The position numbers were made by a program, and so were the translations under genes. DNA of 64,000 nucleotides from Streptomyces achromogenes (GTDB lineage Bacteria; Actinomycetota; Actinomycetes; Streptomycetales; Streptomycetaceae). Where the stretch lies: NCBI RefSeq assembly GCF_030816715.1, contig NZ_JAUSYH010000001.1:4154001-4218000 (forward strand), in the 5' to 3' direction. Positions within the stretch are counted from its first letter, which is position 1, and the number at the start of each line of letters is the position of its first letter. The notes under the pieces are model-generated. The model saw only the letters and a program-made list of their open reading frames with translations. It ran no database searches and had not been told where the DNA came from. This document shows positions 55,525-64,000 of this stretch, piece by piece.

Positions 55525-56808
55525 GTGACCAGGGCGATGGGCGCAGCGATGCGCCGGATCCACGTGGGCAACGCACTCAGCGCGTTCGGGCTCGGTTTCA
55601 CCGTCCCCTACCTGTACGTCTATGTGGCGCAGGTACGGGGGCTGGGGGCCATGACGGCGGGGTTGGTGCTCGCCGTCTTCGCCGTCGCCGCGCTGATCGT
55701 GCTGCCGTTCGCCGGCCGGGCGATCGTGCGACGCGGTCCACTGCCGGTCCTCCTCGCCGCCCTGGTCACCGCCGCGCTGGGCGCGCTGAGCCTGGGGCTG
55801 GCCGGCACCGCCGCCGCCGTACTGGCCGCCGCGGCCGCGCTCGGGGCCGGGCAGGCCGTGATGCAGCCCGCGCTGGCGACGATGATCGTGGACTGCTCGA
55901 CCGCGGAGACGCGCTCGCGGGCCTTCGCGACGCAGTTCTTCCTGCAGAACCTCGGGCTCGGCGTGGGCGGTCTGATCGGCGGGCACCTCGTCGACACGAC
56001 GCGGGTCGCTTCCTTCACTCTGCTGTTCGGCATCGAGGCGGCGATGTTCCTGCTGCTGGCCGCGGTGATGTCGACGGTGCGGCTGCCGCGCGCCCCGCGC
56101 GTGGGAGACGCGCCGCAGTCCGCGCGGGGGAGCTGGAAGCAGCTGCTCGGCAACCGGGCCATGGTGCAGCTGTGTGTGCTGGGCTTCGTACTGTTCTTCG
56201 CCTGCTACGGGCAGTTCGAGTCCGGGCTGAGCGCGTACGGGGTGGAGGCCGCGGGCATCTCGACGTCGGCGCTCGGGACCGCTCTGGCCGCCAACACGGC
56301 GATGATCGTGGTGGCGCAGTTCGCCGTGCTGAAGTTCGTGGAGCGGCAGAAGCGCTCGCGGGTGATCGCGGCGGTGGGGCTGCTCTGGGCCGTGGCGTGG
56401 GTCGTGGCGGGGTACGCGGGGCTCGGGCACGGCAGTCAGGAGATGGCGACGGCCGCGTTCGTGTCGACGTACGCGCTGTTCGGGCTGGGTGAGGCGATGC
56501 TGTCGCCGACGATCGCGCCGCTGGTGGCCGATCTGGCTCCGGCCGGTCTGGCCGGGCAGTACAACTCGGCGTTCGCCCTGGTGAAGCAGCTCGCGCTGGC
56601 CGTGGGGCCGGCGGTGGGCGGGCCGATGGGGGCTTCGCTGCACGCGCCGTACATCGTGACGTTCCTGCTGTTCTCGCTGGGGATCACCTACCTCGCGCTG
56701 CGGTTGGGGCGGCAGCTGACCGCCGTCCAGGACCAGCCGTGGCTGGTGCGCAAGCGGGTGGTGGCCCGGGGTGGGGCGGCCGTGCGGCCCGTGGCCGCGG
56801 AGGCCTGA
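55525..56808 (+). CDS. Major facilitator superfamily transporter
   Basis: A 427-aa transporter with 12 predicted transmembrane helices (ALSAFGLGFTVPYLYVYVAQ as the first) and a multidrug/proton antiporter-type layout, including the GAGQAVMQPALATM region. It is divergent from the marR gene and so is probably a drug or metabolite efflux pump induced by the MarR ligand. The GTG at 55525 is preferred, with GAGGTGA upstream; a GTG two codons earlier is possible. Confidence 0.92.
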   Translation: MTRAMGAAMRRIHVGNALSAFGLGFTVPYLYVYVAQVRGLGAMTAGLVLAVFAVAALIVLPFAGRAIVRRGPLPVLLAALVTAALGALSLGLAGTAAAVLAAAAALGAGQAVMQPALATMIVDCSTAETRSRAFATQFFLQNLGLGVGGLIGGHLVDTTRVASFTLLFGIEAAMFLLLAAVMSTVRLPRAPRVGDAPQSARGSWKQLLGNRAMVQLCVLGFVLFFACYGQFESGLSAYGVEAAGISTSALGTALAANTAMIVVAQFAVLKFVERQKRSRVIAAVGLLWAVAWVVAGYAGLGHGSQEMATAAFVSTYALFGLGEAMLSPTIAPLVADLAPAGLAGQYNSAFALVKQLALAVGPAVGGPMGASLHAPYIVTFLLFSLGITYLALRLGRQLTAVQDQPWLVRKRVVARGGAAVRPVAAEA

Positions 56809-56839
56809 CGCGCTTAGCGCGGGTCGCGCGCACCGCACA

Positions 56840-56885
56840 GGAGAGGCGGCCGTCGTCACGAGAACGACGGCCGCCTCTCCTTTTT
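56840..56885 (+). terminator. Intrinsic terminator after the MFS gene
   Basis: A 17-bp perfect stem: the arm GGAGAGGCGGCCGTCGT (56840-56856) pairs with 56864-56880 around loop CACGAGA, then TTTTT. A textbook terminator for the plus strand; it lies between convergent genes. Confidence 0.95.
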
Positions 56886-56893
56886 CCGTGCGC

Positions 56894-57691
56894 TCAGCGG
56901 ACCGCGGTCACGAGGGTCGCCGTGAAGGGGAAGGTGGTCGTCGATGCGGGAAGCCGGGCGCGGATCGTCTCGGCGGCCCGGGTGAGGGCCTCGTCGCCCG
57001 CGGTGTCGACGAGCGTCTGGCCCCAGGGGATCGAGGAGAGGTGGCCGGCGATGTAGTCGTCCAGTGGGGGGAGGTCGATGGCGAAGGTGAGGTCGCGGCG
57101 GGCCGTGGAGCGGAAGCCGGCGCGGTCGAGGGCGGCGGTCACGCGGTCCGCGGCGTGGAAGGCGGCCCGGAAGCCCGCCGCGGCTTCCGGGCCGTCGTAC
57201 TGCTCGAGCGTCCGGTACTGCGCCATGAAGTACGGGGAGTCGTCCAGTCGGGCCCAGAGCGTGGCGGCGAACCGGCCTCCGGGGCGGGTGACCCGGGCCG
57301 TCTCCGTCAGGGCGGCGTCGAGGTCGGGGAAGAACTGGGCTCCCTGCTGGCAGAGGACGGCGTCGAAGGTCGCGTCGGGGTAGGGCAGGTCGTCGGCGGG
57401 GGCGGCGGTGAACTCGATGTCCGGGTAGAGGCGCGGGTGGCACGCCTGGGCGATCTTGAGCATGGCCTCGTTGAGGTCCGCGCCGGCGACCCGGCCGGTG
57501 GGTCCCGCCTGGGCGGCGGCGGCGCGGGCCGCGAAGCCGGTTCCGCAGGCGAGGTCGAGGACGGTGGCGCCGGGGAAGAGGTCCGCGGCGTCCACGAGTG
57601 CGGTGACGAAGGGCGCCATGAGGGGCGCGACGTAGTGTTCGTAGCGCTCGGGGGCGCTTCCCTTGAGGTGAAAGCCCGTTGCGTCTGCCAT
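56894..57691 (-). CDS. Class I SAM-dependent methyltransferase
   Basis: A 265-aa methyltransferase (UbiE/Methyltransf_11 type): motif I VLDLACGTGFAARAA, acidic end of strand 2 GADLNEAML, motif II DLPYPDATFDAVLC and LTETARVTRPGGRFAA. It should methylate a small molecule using SAM, as its C-terminal half is like that of natural-product and lipid methyltransferases. Substrate unknown. TACTAG lies six bases before the ATG with no ribosome-binding site, so it may be leaderless. It converges with the MFS gene. Confidence 0.92.
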   Translation of the reverse strand: MADATGFHLKGSAPERYEHYVAPLMAPFVTALVDAADLFPGATVLDLACGTGFAARAAAAQAGPTGRVAGADLNEAMLKIAQACHPRLYPDIEFTAAPADDLPYPDATFDAVLCQQGAQFFPDLDAALTETARVTRPGGRFAATLWARLDDSPYFMAQYRTLEQYDGPEAAAGFRAAFHAADRVTAALDRAGFRSTARRDLTFAIDLPPLDDYIAGHLSSIPWGQTLVDTAGDEALTRAAETIRARLPASTTTFPFTATLVTAVR

Positions 57692-57795
57692 GCAGAGCTA
57701 GTAGCACCGGGGGGCGTGTCCGCCTAGGTGCCGCGCGCGGGGGAATGCGTGTTCGGTCGTTTTCCGCTCCCTGTCATCCCGTCGTCCCTGACTGG

Positions 57796-59445
57796 TCATT
57801 CCGTCGGTTTCGGCAGGACGAACTCGCACCAGACCGCTTTTCCGCAGCCCGGGGTGCGTCTGCTGCCCCAGTGGGAGGCGATGGTGGCGACGATCGCGAT
57901 GCCGCGGCCGGACTCGTCGCCCGGTTCCGCGCGGCGGCGGCGCGGCAGGTGGTCGTCGCCGTCGGTGACCTCGATGATCAGGCGGCGGTCGGTGCGGCGC
58001 AGGCGTAGTCGCATGGGCGGGATGCCGTGCTGGAGGGAGTTGGCGACCAGTTCGCTGGCGGCGAGGACGCCCAGGTCGTGCAGGTCGGCGGGGAAGCGCC
58101 AGCTGGTGAGGACGCCCGAGGCGAAGGCACGCGCGCGTGGGGCCGCTTCGACTCCGCCGAGGAGTTCCAGGGCCGCGTTGCGGAACAGCTCGCTGTCGGG
58201 GCCGGTGCGGGCCGGATGCTGGAGGACGAGGACGGCGACGTCGTCGTCGTGGTCGGCGGTGACGCCGGCCGAGCGGACGAGGCGGTCGCAGACGACCTGG
58301 GGCGTGCCGGTGGCGCCGGCCAGGGCGCGCTCCAGGGCGGCGATGCCTTCGTCCAGGTCTTCGTTGCGGCGCTCCACCAGGCCGTCGGTGTAGAGGACGG
58401 CCGTCGAGCCGGGGCCGAGCGGGATCGAGCCGGAGGCGTGCATCCAGCCGCCGGTGCCGAGGGGCGGGCCGGTGGGCTCGTCGGCGCGCAGGACGGTGCC
58501 GTTGTCGTCGCGGACGAGGATGGGCAGGTGGCCGGCGGAGGCGTACACCAGCCGGCCCTCGTTGGGGTCGTGGATGGCGTACACGCAGGTGGCGATCTGG
58601 TTGGCGTCGATCTCCATGGCGAGGCCGTCGAGGAGCTGGAGCACCTCGTGCGGGGGGAGGTCGAGGCGGGCGTACGCCCGGACGGCCGTCCGGAGCTGGC
58701 CCATGACGGCGGCGGCGCGGACGCCGCGGCCCATGACGTCGCCGATGACGAGGGCGGTGCGGCCGCCGCCGAGGGTGATGACGTCGTACCAGTCGCCGCC
58801 GACCGCGGCTTCGGTGCCGCCGGGCTGGTAGGTGGCGGCGATGCGCAGGTCGTCGGGCTCTTCGAGCTCCTGGGGCAGGAGGGAGCGCTGGAGCGTGACG
58901 GCGGTCTCGCGCTGGCGGCGTTCGCTGGCCCTGAGGCGTTCGGCGGCCTCCGCGTGGTCGGTGACGTCGGTGGCGAAGATCAGGACCGCGCCTTCACCGT
59001 TGTCCTCGGCGGCGGGGGTGCAGGTGAAGGTGTAGTGGCGGCCGTCGGGGGCCTTGCGCGATTTCAGGGTGCGGGGCTTGCCGCTGCGCAGGGCCTGGTC
59101 CAGCAGCGGCAGGAGGCCGAGGTCGCGGAGTTCGGGCAGGGTCTCGGCGGCGGGTTCGCCGCAGGGGCGTGCGCCGAAGGCCGCCGTGTAGGCGTCGTTG
59201 ACGTAGGCGAGGCGGTGGCCGGGGCCGTGGACGAGGGCCACGAGGGCGGGGACGCGGTCGAGGACCTCACGCACCGGGAGTTCGTCGACCGCGGGCACGG
59301 GGGGCGCGTCGGCGAGTTGTTCGGCGCGGGCCGCGGGCACGGAGCCCTCGCTGCGCCGGTCCGTGGTGGTGACCGGGTGCTCGGCCCGCGCGGCGGCGCG
59401 GCGCTGTGTTCCGGGGAGCCGGGCGCTCCAGCGCGTGAAGTTCAC
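57796..59445 (-). CDS. PAS-SpoIIE (PP2C-type) phosphatase with HATPase anti-sigma-type kinase domain
   Basis: A 549-aa regulator: a PAS domain (about residues 55-180), a SpoIIE/RsbU PP2C phosphatase domain (about 195-410; EAAVGGDWYDVI, VIGDVMGRG, TDGLVERR, DHDDDVAVLVL) and a C-terminal GHKL ATPase domain like RsbW (420-545; LAASELVANSLQHG, GRGIAIV). It probably acts in a partner-switching system with anti-sigma antagonists. The GTG at 59445 has AAGGA four bases away. No sigma-B gene is adjacent. Confidence 0.9.
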   Translation of the reverse strand: MNFTRWSARLPGTQRRAAARAEHPVTTTDRRSEGSVPAARAEQLADAPPVPAVDELPVREVLDRVPALVALVHGPGHRLAYVNDAYTAAFGARPCGEPAAETLPELRDLGLLPLLDQALRSGKPRTLKSRKAPDGRHYTFTCTPAAEDNGEGAVLIFATDVTDHAEAAERLRASERRQRETAVTLQRSLLPQELEEPDDLRIAATYQPGGTEAAVGGDWYDVITLGGGRTALVIGDVMGRGVRAAAVMGQLRTAVRAYARLDLPPHEVLQLLDGLAMEIDANQIATCVYAIHDPNEGRLVYASAGHLPILVRDDNGTVLRADEPTGPPLGTGGWMHASGSIPLGPGSTAVLYTDGLVERRNEDLDEGIAALERALAGATGTPQVVCDRLVRSAGVTADHDDDVAVLVLQHPARTGPDSELFRNAALELLGGVEAAPRARAFASGVLTSWRFPADLHDLGVLAASELVANSLQHGIPPMRLRLRRTDRRLIIEVTDGDDHLPRRRRAEPGDESGRGIAIVATIASHWGSRRTPGCGKAVWCEFVLPKPTE

Positions 59446-59775
59446 GAATCCTTGCCTCGTGTAGTCGTCGTCGGCCGGCTCCGGGCCCGGCCTGCTCCGG
59501 GGGCCGCACATTGTTGCAGCACCCGGGGTGTGGAGCTGGTGGGGACGGCCTGGTGGGTTCGGCGGGAGCATGCGCCGGCCCGCCGGGGCTCTGGAAGGGG
59601 CGGTGAAGGGACTCGGAGGGGACGCGGAAGAGGGGTCGGGACGGTTCGGGAGCGGCCCGGGATGGGCTCGGGCGCTCGAGGTCGGGCTATGAGCAGGGAG
59701 CAGTCTGGCAGTGTGGCCGCCGTCCGGGCCGACATTCGTCAGACGTGGGGGCGGCCGGTGGAGTTCCTGTTTCGG
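59446..59775. other. 330-bp spacer between ndh and the SpoIIE gene
   Basis: Very GC-rich, without a convincing ORF or hairpin terminator. Both flanking genes are on the minus strand, so the promoter of the phosphatase should lie here; I could not identify a clear -10/-35 pair. Confidence 0.5.
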
Positions 59776-61155
59776 TCAGGACGACCCTTTCGGGTTGCCG
59801 GAAGACTCGTCAGAAGGCTTTCCACCGGCAGCGAGTTCGAACTCCGCGCGAGGATGTTCGAGTGATCCGAGCGAGACGATCTCCCGTTTGAAGAGTCCGG
59901 AGAGGGTCCACTCGGCGAGGACGCGCATCTTGCGGTTGACGGTGGGCACGCGGCTGAGGTGGTACGCGCGGTGCATGAACCAGGCCGGGTAGCCCTTGAG
60001 CTTGCGTCCGTAGACGTGGGCGACGCCCTTGTGGAGCCCGAGTGAGGCGACCGAGCCGACGTATGTGTGGGAGTACGTCTGCAGGGGTTCGCCGCGCAGG
60101 GAGCGCACGATGTTGTCGGCGAGGACCTTGGCCTGGCGGACGGCGTGCTGGGCGTTGGGCGCGGTCTCCCGGCCGGGCTCGTCGACGGTGACGTCGGGGA
60201 CGGCCGCGGCGTCTCCGGCGGCCCACGCGTGCGTGACGCCGTCGACGGTCAGCTCGGGGGTGCATTTCAGCCGGCCTCGTTCGCTCAGCGGGAGGTCGGT
60301 GGCGGCGAGGAGCGGGTGGGGTTTGACGCCGGCGGTCCACACGACCGTGCGGGTGGGGAAGCGGGCGCCGTCGCTGAGGACGGCGACACGGTCGGCACAC
60401 GAGTCCAGGCGGGTGTTCAGGCGGACGTCGATGTTGCGACGGCGCAGTTCGCTGACCGTGTAGCGGCCCAGGTCGGCGCCGACCTCGGGCAGGATGCGGT
60501 CGGAGGCCTCGACCAGGATCCACTTCATGTCGTCGGGCTGGACGTTGTGGTAGTAGCGCGTGGTGTAGCGGGCCATGTCCTCCAGCTCGCCGAGCGCCTC
60601 CACGCCCGCGTAGCCGCCGCCGACGAAGACGAAGGTGAGGGCCGCGTCGCGGATGGCGGGGTCGCGGGTGGAGGAGGCGATGTCCATCTGTTCGATCACG
60701 TGGTTGCGCAGCCCGATCGCCTCTTCGACGGTCTTGAAGCCGATGGCGTAGTCGGCGAGCCCGGGGATGGGCAGGGTGCGGGAGACGGAGCCGGGCGCGA
60801 GGACGAGTTCGTCGTACGTCAGCTGCTGGGGGCCGGCGCCCTCCTCCTCGGTGGCGAGGGTGGTGAGGGTGGCGGTGCGTTTGGCGTGGTCGACGGCGGT
60901 GACCTCGCCGACCACGACCCGGCAGTGGGGCAGGACGCGGCGCAGCGGCACGACGACGTGCCGGGGGGAGATGGACCCCGCGGCCGCCTCGGGGAGGAAG
61001 GGTTGGTAGGTCATGTAGGGGTCGGGGGTGACGACCGTGATCTCGGCCTCGCCGCGTCCCAGTTCCTGTTTCAGCCTCCGCTGGAGCCGCAGGGCCGTGT
61101 ACATCCCGACGTAGCCGCCGCCGACAACGAGAATGCGCGCACGTTCCTTCACCAT
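59776..61155 (-). CDS. ndh: Type II NADH dehydrogenase
   Basis: A 459-aa single-subunit NADH:quinone oxidoreductase. FAD-binding GxGxxG in ILVVGGGYVGMYTA, NADH-binding VFVGGGYAGVEALGEL, and late FAD motif THAWAAGDAAAVPD. The C-terminal membrane-binding part contains GYPAWFMHRAYHLSRVPT. It feeds electrons to menaquinone without pumping protons. The ATG at 61155 begins MVKERAR right before the dinucleotide fold. It is divergent from atrA, as recalled for SCO4119/SCO4118. Confidence 0.94.
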   Translation of the reverse strand: MVKERARILVVGGGYVGMYTALRLQRRLKQELGRGEAEITVVTPDPYMTYQPFLPEAAAGSISPRHVVVPLRRVLPHCRVVVGEVTAVDHAKRTATLTTLATEEEGAGPQQLTYDELVLAPGSVSRTLPIPGLADYAIGFKTVEEAIGLRNHVIEQMDIASSTRDPAIRDAALTFVFVGGGYAGVEALGELEDMARYTTRYYHNVQPDDMKWILVEASDRILPEVGADLGRYTVSELRRRNIDVRLNTRLDSCADRVAVLSDGARFPTRTVVWTAGVKPHPLLAATDLPLSERGRLKCTPELTVDGVTHAWAAGDAAAVPDVTVDEPGRETAPNAQHAVRQAKVLADNIVRSLRGEPLQTYSHTYVGSVASLGLHKGVAHVYGRKLKGYPAWFMHRAYHLSRVPTVNRKMRVLAEWTLSGLFKREIVSLGSLEHPRAEFELAAGGKPSDESSGNPKGSS

Positions 61156-61536
61156 CCCATGACGCACCCGGCGCTTGCGTTTGTCCACAGCCTCGACAAT
61201 TTGTGTGACCGCGAGTCGGGTGGCCGAGGGGTTGGCCGAAACACCGGGCTGCGGGACAGAGGTGCAGGTCAGGTGGTGTGTACCGGGGTGCGGGAGGGGG
61301 CGCAATCGGGACGTATGCCGCCCGTACTCCGATCGGGGGTCGCTCCGTGCGGAACGTGCCCCTTCTGAATTGACTCTCTCTCAACTATGTTCGTGGGACG
61401 ACGGGGTGTCAGGGGGAAGCGCTCTGCGGGTCTGCGACGGGCGGGCCCGGGGCGGCCGTCCCCTGTGTTCCACGCCCCGGCTTTTCGATGGCGGGGAAAG
61501 TCTCCGGGGGGAGACGTCATTACCGGGGGATTATTC
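61156..61536. other. Divergent ndh/atrA intergenic region
   Basis: A 381-bp gap with no gene. TATGTT at 61386-61391 could be an atrA -10 (with TTCTGA at 61363 as a poor -35), giving a leader of about 140 bases. Next to it TTGACTCTCTCTCAA (61370-61384) contains a short TTGA/TCAA inverted repeat that might be an autoregulatory site. Confidence 0.45.
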
Positions 61537-62307
61537 ATGCACATGCAGAATTCGCATTGGTCGTCGACGCCCACGTCGGCCCTCGCGCCCGGTGGCGCGG
61601 TCGGCACGGCACTGGGCGGCGGACGCGGAGAGGGCGCGCGGACAGCGCCGCTGCGCGTGGACGCACAGCGCAACCTGGAACACGTACTACGGGCGGCACG
61701 CGAGGTGTTCGGCGAGCTGGGCTACGGCGCGCCGATGGAGGACGTGGCGCGCCGCGCGCGGGTCGGCGTCGGCACGGTGTACCGGCGCTTCCCCAGCAAG
61801 GACGTGCTGGTCCGGCGGATAGCCGAGGAGGAGACCGCCCGGCTGACGGACCAGGCGCGCTCGGCGCTCGGGCAGGAGGACGAGCCGTGGTCGGCGCTGT
61901 CGCGCTTCCTGCGGACGTCCGTGGCCTCGGGCGCCGGGCGGCTGCTGCCGCCGCAGGTGCTGCGGGTCGGCGTCGCGGAGGACGACGTGGAGGGCCTGGC
62001 GGTCGAGTCGGCGCGGGTGCCGCAGCAGCGGACCCAGCCGGGCTCCGGTGAGCTGCGGCTCGTCCCGGAGGACGGCGCGACGGCTGCTGCCGGCGACCAC
62101 GGGGCGACGGCGCTGCTCGAGGTCGTGGGCCGGCTCGTGGAGCGGGCGCGGGAGGCGGGCGAACTGCGCGCCGACGTGTCCGTGTCGGACGTGCTGCTGG
62201 TGATCGCGACGGCGGCGCCCTCGCTGCCGGATCCGGCGCAGCAGGCGGCGGCCTCGGCGCGGCTGCTGGACATCCTGCTGGAGGGTCTGCGCTCGCGGCC
62301 TTCCTGA
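61537..62307 (+). CDS. atrA: TetR-family regulator AtrA
   Basis: A 256-aa TetR protein: disordered 45-residue N-terminus, helix-turn-helix (VFGELGYGAPMEDVARRARVGVGTVYRRFPSKDVL split here by reference only to residues 60-95) and a ligand-binding helical domain. From recalled synteny between ndh and a sigma factor gene it is AtrA, an activator of actII-ORF4 and other antibiotic and N-acetylglucosamine genes in S. coelicolor. The ATG at 61537 has GGGGGA seven bases upstream; a second ATG is two codons in. Confidence 0.9.
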   Translation: MHMQNSHWSSTPTSALAPGGAVGTALGGGRGEGARTAPLRVDAQRNLEHVLRAAREVFGELGYGAPMEDVARRARVGVGTVYRRFPSKDVLVRRIAEEETARLTDQARSALGQEDEPWSALSRFLRTSVASGAGRLLPPQVLRVGVAEDDVEGLAVESARVPQQRTQPGSGELRLVPEDGATAAAGDHGATALLEVVGRLVERAREAGELRADVSVSDVLLVIATAAPSLPDPAQQAAASARLLDILLEGLRSRPS

Positions 62308-62403
62308 CTCGTGAGGGTGACGGTGGGCGGGGGTCCCGAGCGGCCCCCGCACCCCGTTCACCACGGCCGGCGGACCAGGGTCCACGACAGTCGGCCTGAA
62401 CTT

Positions 62404-62442
62404 CCCTGCACCGCAGGGAGGTTGTACCTCCCCCTTGAGGGG
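62404..62442 (+). promoter_or_regulatory. Three overlapping, mutually exclusive hairpins between atrA and the sigma gene
   Basis: Hairpin 1: CCCTG/CAGGG (62404-62408 with 62414-62418). Hairpin 2: GGGAGGT/ACCTCCC (62416-62422 with 62426-62432). Hairpin 3: CCCC/GGGG (62431-62434 with 62439-62442). Neighbours share bases, so 1 and 2 or 2 and 3 cannot coexist. It may be the atrA terminator or an attenuator-like leader. Confidence 0.5.
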
Positions 62443-62580
62443 CGAGGCCCGTTACCGGACTGCGGACGAATCCCCACGGCCGAGTGGTCGGCCCGTCCGA
62501 CGGGGTCCTGACCGAAAGCCAATATGGCACTCTGACCCGGTGGTCGGGACGGGCGGGGCAGGCGGCGGGAGTCTTCCGCG

Positions 62581-64000
62581 ATGAGCGTTGACGGTCGGGG
62601 CGAACAGGTGCCGAGCCAGGGCGGACGCGCGAGCGGCCCGGCGGGCGGGCCCGCGGCGTCCCCGCCCGGTCACGCGTTCGAGGGCACGGTCCCGGCCCAG
62701 CGGGAGTGGCGGGCCGACGGGGGCGTCCTGCCGCCGCCGCGGGATCTGCCGCCCGCCGACGCCGGCCTGATCGCCCGGATGCGCTCGGGCGACGACACGG
62801 CCTACGAGGAGCTCTACCGGCGCCACGCCGACGCCGTGCGCCGCTACGCCCGTACCTGCTGCCGGGACGCGCACACCGCCGACGACCTCACCGCCGAGGT
62901 GTTCGCCCGCATGCTCCAGGCGGTGCGCGGCGGCTCCGGACCCGAGTACGCCGTCCGTGCCTACCTCCTCACCTCCGTGCGGCGGGTGGCCGCCGGCTGG
63001 ACGCGGTCCGCGAAGCGGGAACAACTCGTCGACGACTTCGCGGTGTTCGCCGCACGGTCCGCTCGTGCCTCGGAGGTGTCCGACGACGGCACACTCGACC
63101 TGGGCGCCGACGTCCGCGCGATGCACGAGGCCGAGCAGTCCATGGCCATGCGGGCCTTCCGCTCCCTTCCCGAGCGCTGGCAGGCCGTGCTGTGGCACAC
63201 CGAGGTCGAGGACGAGTCGCCGAGCGAGGTCGCCATGCTCTTCGGCCTCGACGCCAACGGCACCCGGGTGCTCGCCAGCCGCGCCCGCGAGGGCCTCAAG
63301 CAGGCCTATCTCCAGGCCCATGTCAGCGCCACGCTCACCAGCGACGAGGAGTGCGCCGGCTACGCCGACCAGCTCGGCAGTTACGCCCGTCGCCGGCTGC
63401 GCACCCGCGCCGAACGGGGGCTGCGCAAGCACCTGGAGGAGTGCTCCCGGTGCAGGCTGGCGGCGTTGCAGATCGAGGAAGTGGCCGGCAGCATCCCCGC
63501 CGTGGTGCCGGTCGCGGTCATCGGCTGGTTCGGCGCGGCCGGCTACGCCAAGGCCCTCGCGCTCCTTGCCGGCGGTGCCGGAGCGGGGGCGGCGGGCGCC
63601 GCGGGTGCGGCCATCGCAGGCGGTTCCTCGGGCGGGGCGGGCGCCGGGGGCGGTGCGTCGGCAGCGGAGGGGCTCGGCGCCCCCGTGAAGGCGGGTATCG
63701 CGGCCGGCGTCGTCGCGGTGGCGGCCGCCGCGGTGGCCCTCGCGCTCGTCGGCCACGACGCCCCCGTTCGGCAGCCCGCGGCACGGCCTGCGGCCTCCGC
63801 CCCCGCGCCGGTCGCGCAGCCCGAGCAGCCGCCGCCCGCACCGACGCCCGCGCGGCGGCCCGAGCCGGAACCGCGGGTGATCGTGCCGGCCGCCGCCCCG
63901 ACAGCGACGGCCGCCTCCGAGCCGCCGCTCTCCCCGGCCCCCGCACCCACGCCCAGCCCGTCTCCGCCGACCGCCCCGGAGCCGACGCCCACGCCCGCTC
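62581..64000 (+). CDS. ECF sigma factor fused to zinc-finger/transmembrane anti-sigma-like extension (partial, runs off the right edge)
   Basis: At least 473 aa, without a stop before the window ends. Residues 60-230 contain sigma region 2 (YEELYRRHADAVRRYA, TADDLTAEVFARML) and region 4 (LPERWQAVLWHTEVEDESPSEVAMLFGLD). Next comes a zinc-finger signature His284-x3-Cys288-x2-Cys291, then hydrophobic stretches (about 305-325 and 371-392) and a Pro/Ala-rich presumably extracytoplasmic tail. Sigma and anti-sigma functions are thus in one membrane-tied chain. GGGAG precedes the ATG. Corresponds by recall to SCO4117. Confidence 0.88.
   Translation, partial: MSVDGRGEQVPSQGGRASGPAGGPAASPPGHAFEGTVPAQREWRADGGVLPPPRDLPPADAGLIARMRSGDDTAYEELYRRHADAVRRYARTCCRDAHTADDLTAEVFARMLQAVRGGSGPEYAVRAYLLTSVRRVAAGWTRSAKREQLVDDFAVFAARSARASEVSDDGTLDLGADVRAMHEAEQSMAMRAFRSLPERWQAVLWHTEVEDESPSEVAMLFGLDANGTRVLASRAREGLKQAYLQAHVSATLTSDEECAGYADQLGSYARRRLRTRAERGLRKHLEECSRCRLAALQIEEVAGSIPAVVPVAVIGWFGAAGYAKALALLAGGAGAGAAGAAGAAIAGGSSGGAGAGGGASAAEGLGAPVKAGIAAGVVAVAAAAVALALVGHDAPVRQPAARPAASAPAPVAQPEQPPPAPTPARRPEPEPRVIVPAAAPTATAASEPPLSPAPAPTPSPSPPTAPEPTPTPA

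Overview
The window is a very GC-rich, gene-dense actinobacterial chromosome segment, almost certainly from Streptomyces. Evidence: GlnR, CssRS, MshD (mycothiol synthesis), the polyphosphate/Pst/Pit phosphate block, CsoR, AtrA and the order in which they occur match, from memory, the S. coelicolor SCO4117-SCO4162 neighbourhood in inverted order. It also has many GTG/TTG and apparently leaderless starts, and a complete rRNA operon without a spacer tRNA. Homologue names are recognition by sequence and recalled synteny; no database search was run.

Left part (1-18.7 kb): a membrane protein, a MoaD/ThiS-like protein and an alpha/beta hydrolase on the minus strand; glnR; a LacI regulator; an HtrA-type protease preceded by an 11-bp direct-repeat array; a 68-aa ORF; the CssR/CssS secretion-stress pair; a secreted pectate lyase-pectinesterase interrupted by a one-base frameshift; a secreted 5'-nucleotidase; mshD; and a five-gene minus-strand operon (ECF sigma, zinc-finger anti-sigma, ABC ATPase, two membrane proteins).

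Phosphate block (18.9-30.1 kb): ppk, a CHAD-domain protein with a long disordered insert, a NUDIX hydrolase, then pstSCAB behind PHO boxes, and convergent pit plus its PhoU-like partner. The copper sensor csoR follows with a clear palindromic operator.

Secreted-enzyme and envelope region (30.3-40.7 kb): lipoprotein, Tat-lipoprotein FAD oxidase, PAP2 phosphatase, lytic transglycosylase/NlpC-P60 hydrolase, membrane Ser/Thr kinase, Tat-exported carbonic anhydrase, trypsin-like protease, and a sedolisin starting at TTG downstream of a strong G-quadruplex-like tract.

The most notable system is the six-gene plus-strand operon at 41.07-48.36 kb. It looks like a relaxase-less, chromosomally conserved type IV secretion-like apparatus: small membrane protein, VirB8-like protein, polytopic VirB6-like protein, VirB3/VirB4-N-like protein, VirB4 ATPase, and a VirD4/TraG-like protein whose P-loop has degenerated. 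It corresponds, as far as I recall, to the cmdABCDEF locus (SCO4126-4131) linked to differentiation and antibiotic production in S. coelicolor.

Right part (48.3-64 kb): a GNAT acetyltransferase; a minus-strand 16S-23S-5S operon with four candidate tandem promoters; a divergent MarR/MFS pair; a SAM methyltransferase; a PAS-SpoIIE phosphatase with an HATPase domain; NADH dehydrogenase; the TetR regulator AtrA; and an ECF sigma factor fused to a zinc-finger/transmembrane anti-sigma-like extension that runs off the right edge. No tRNA gene, CRISPR array, insertion sequence, integrase or attachment site was seen.
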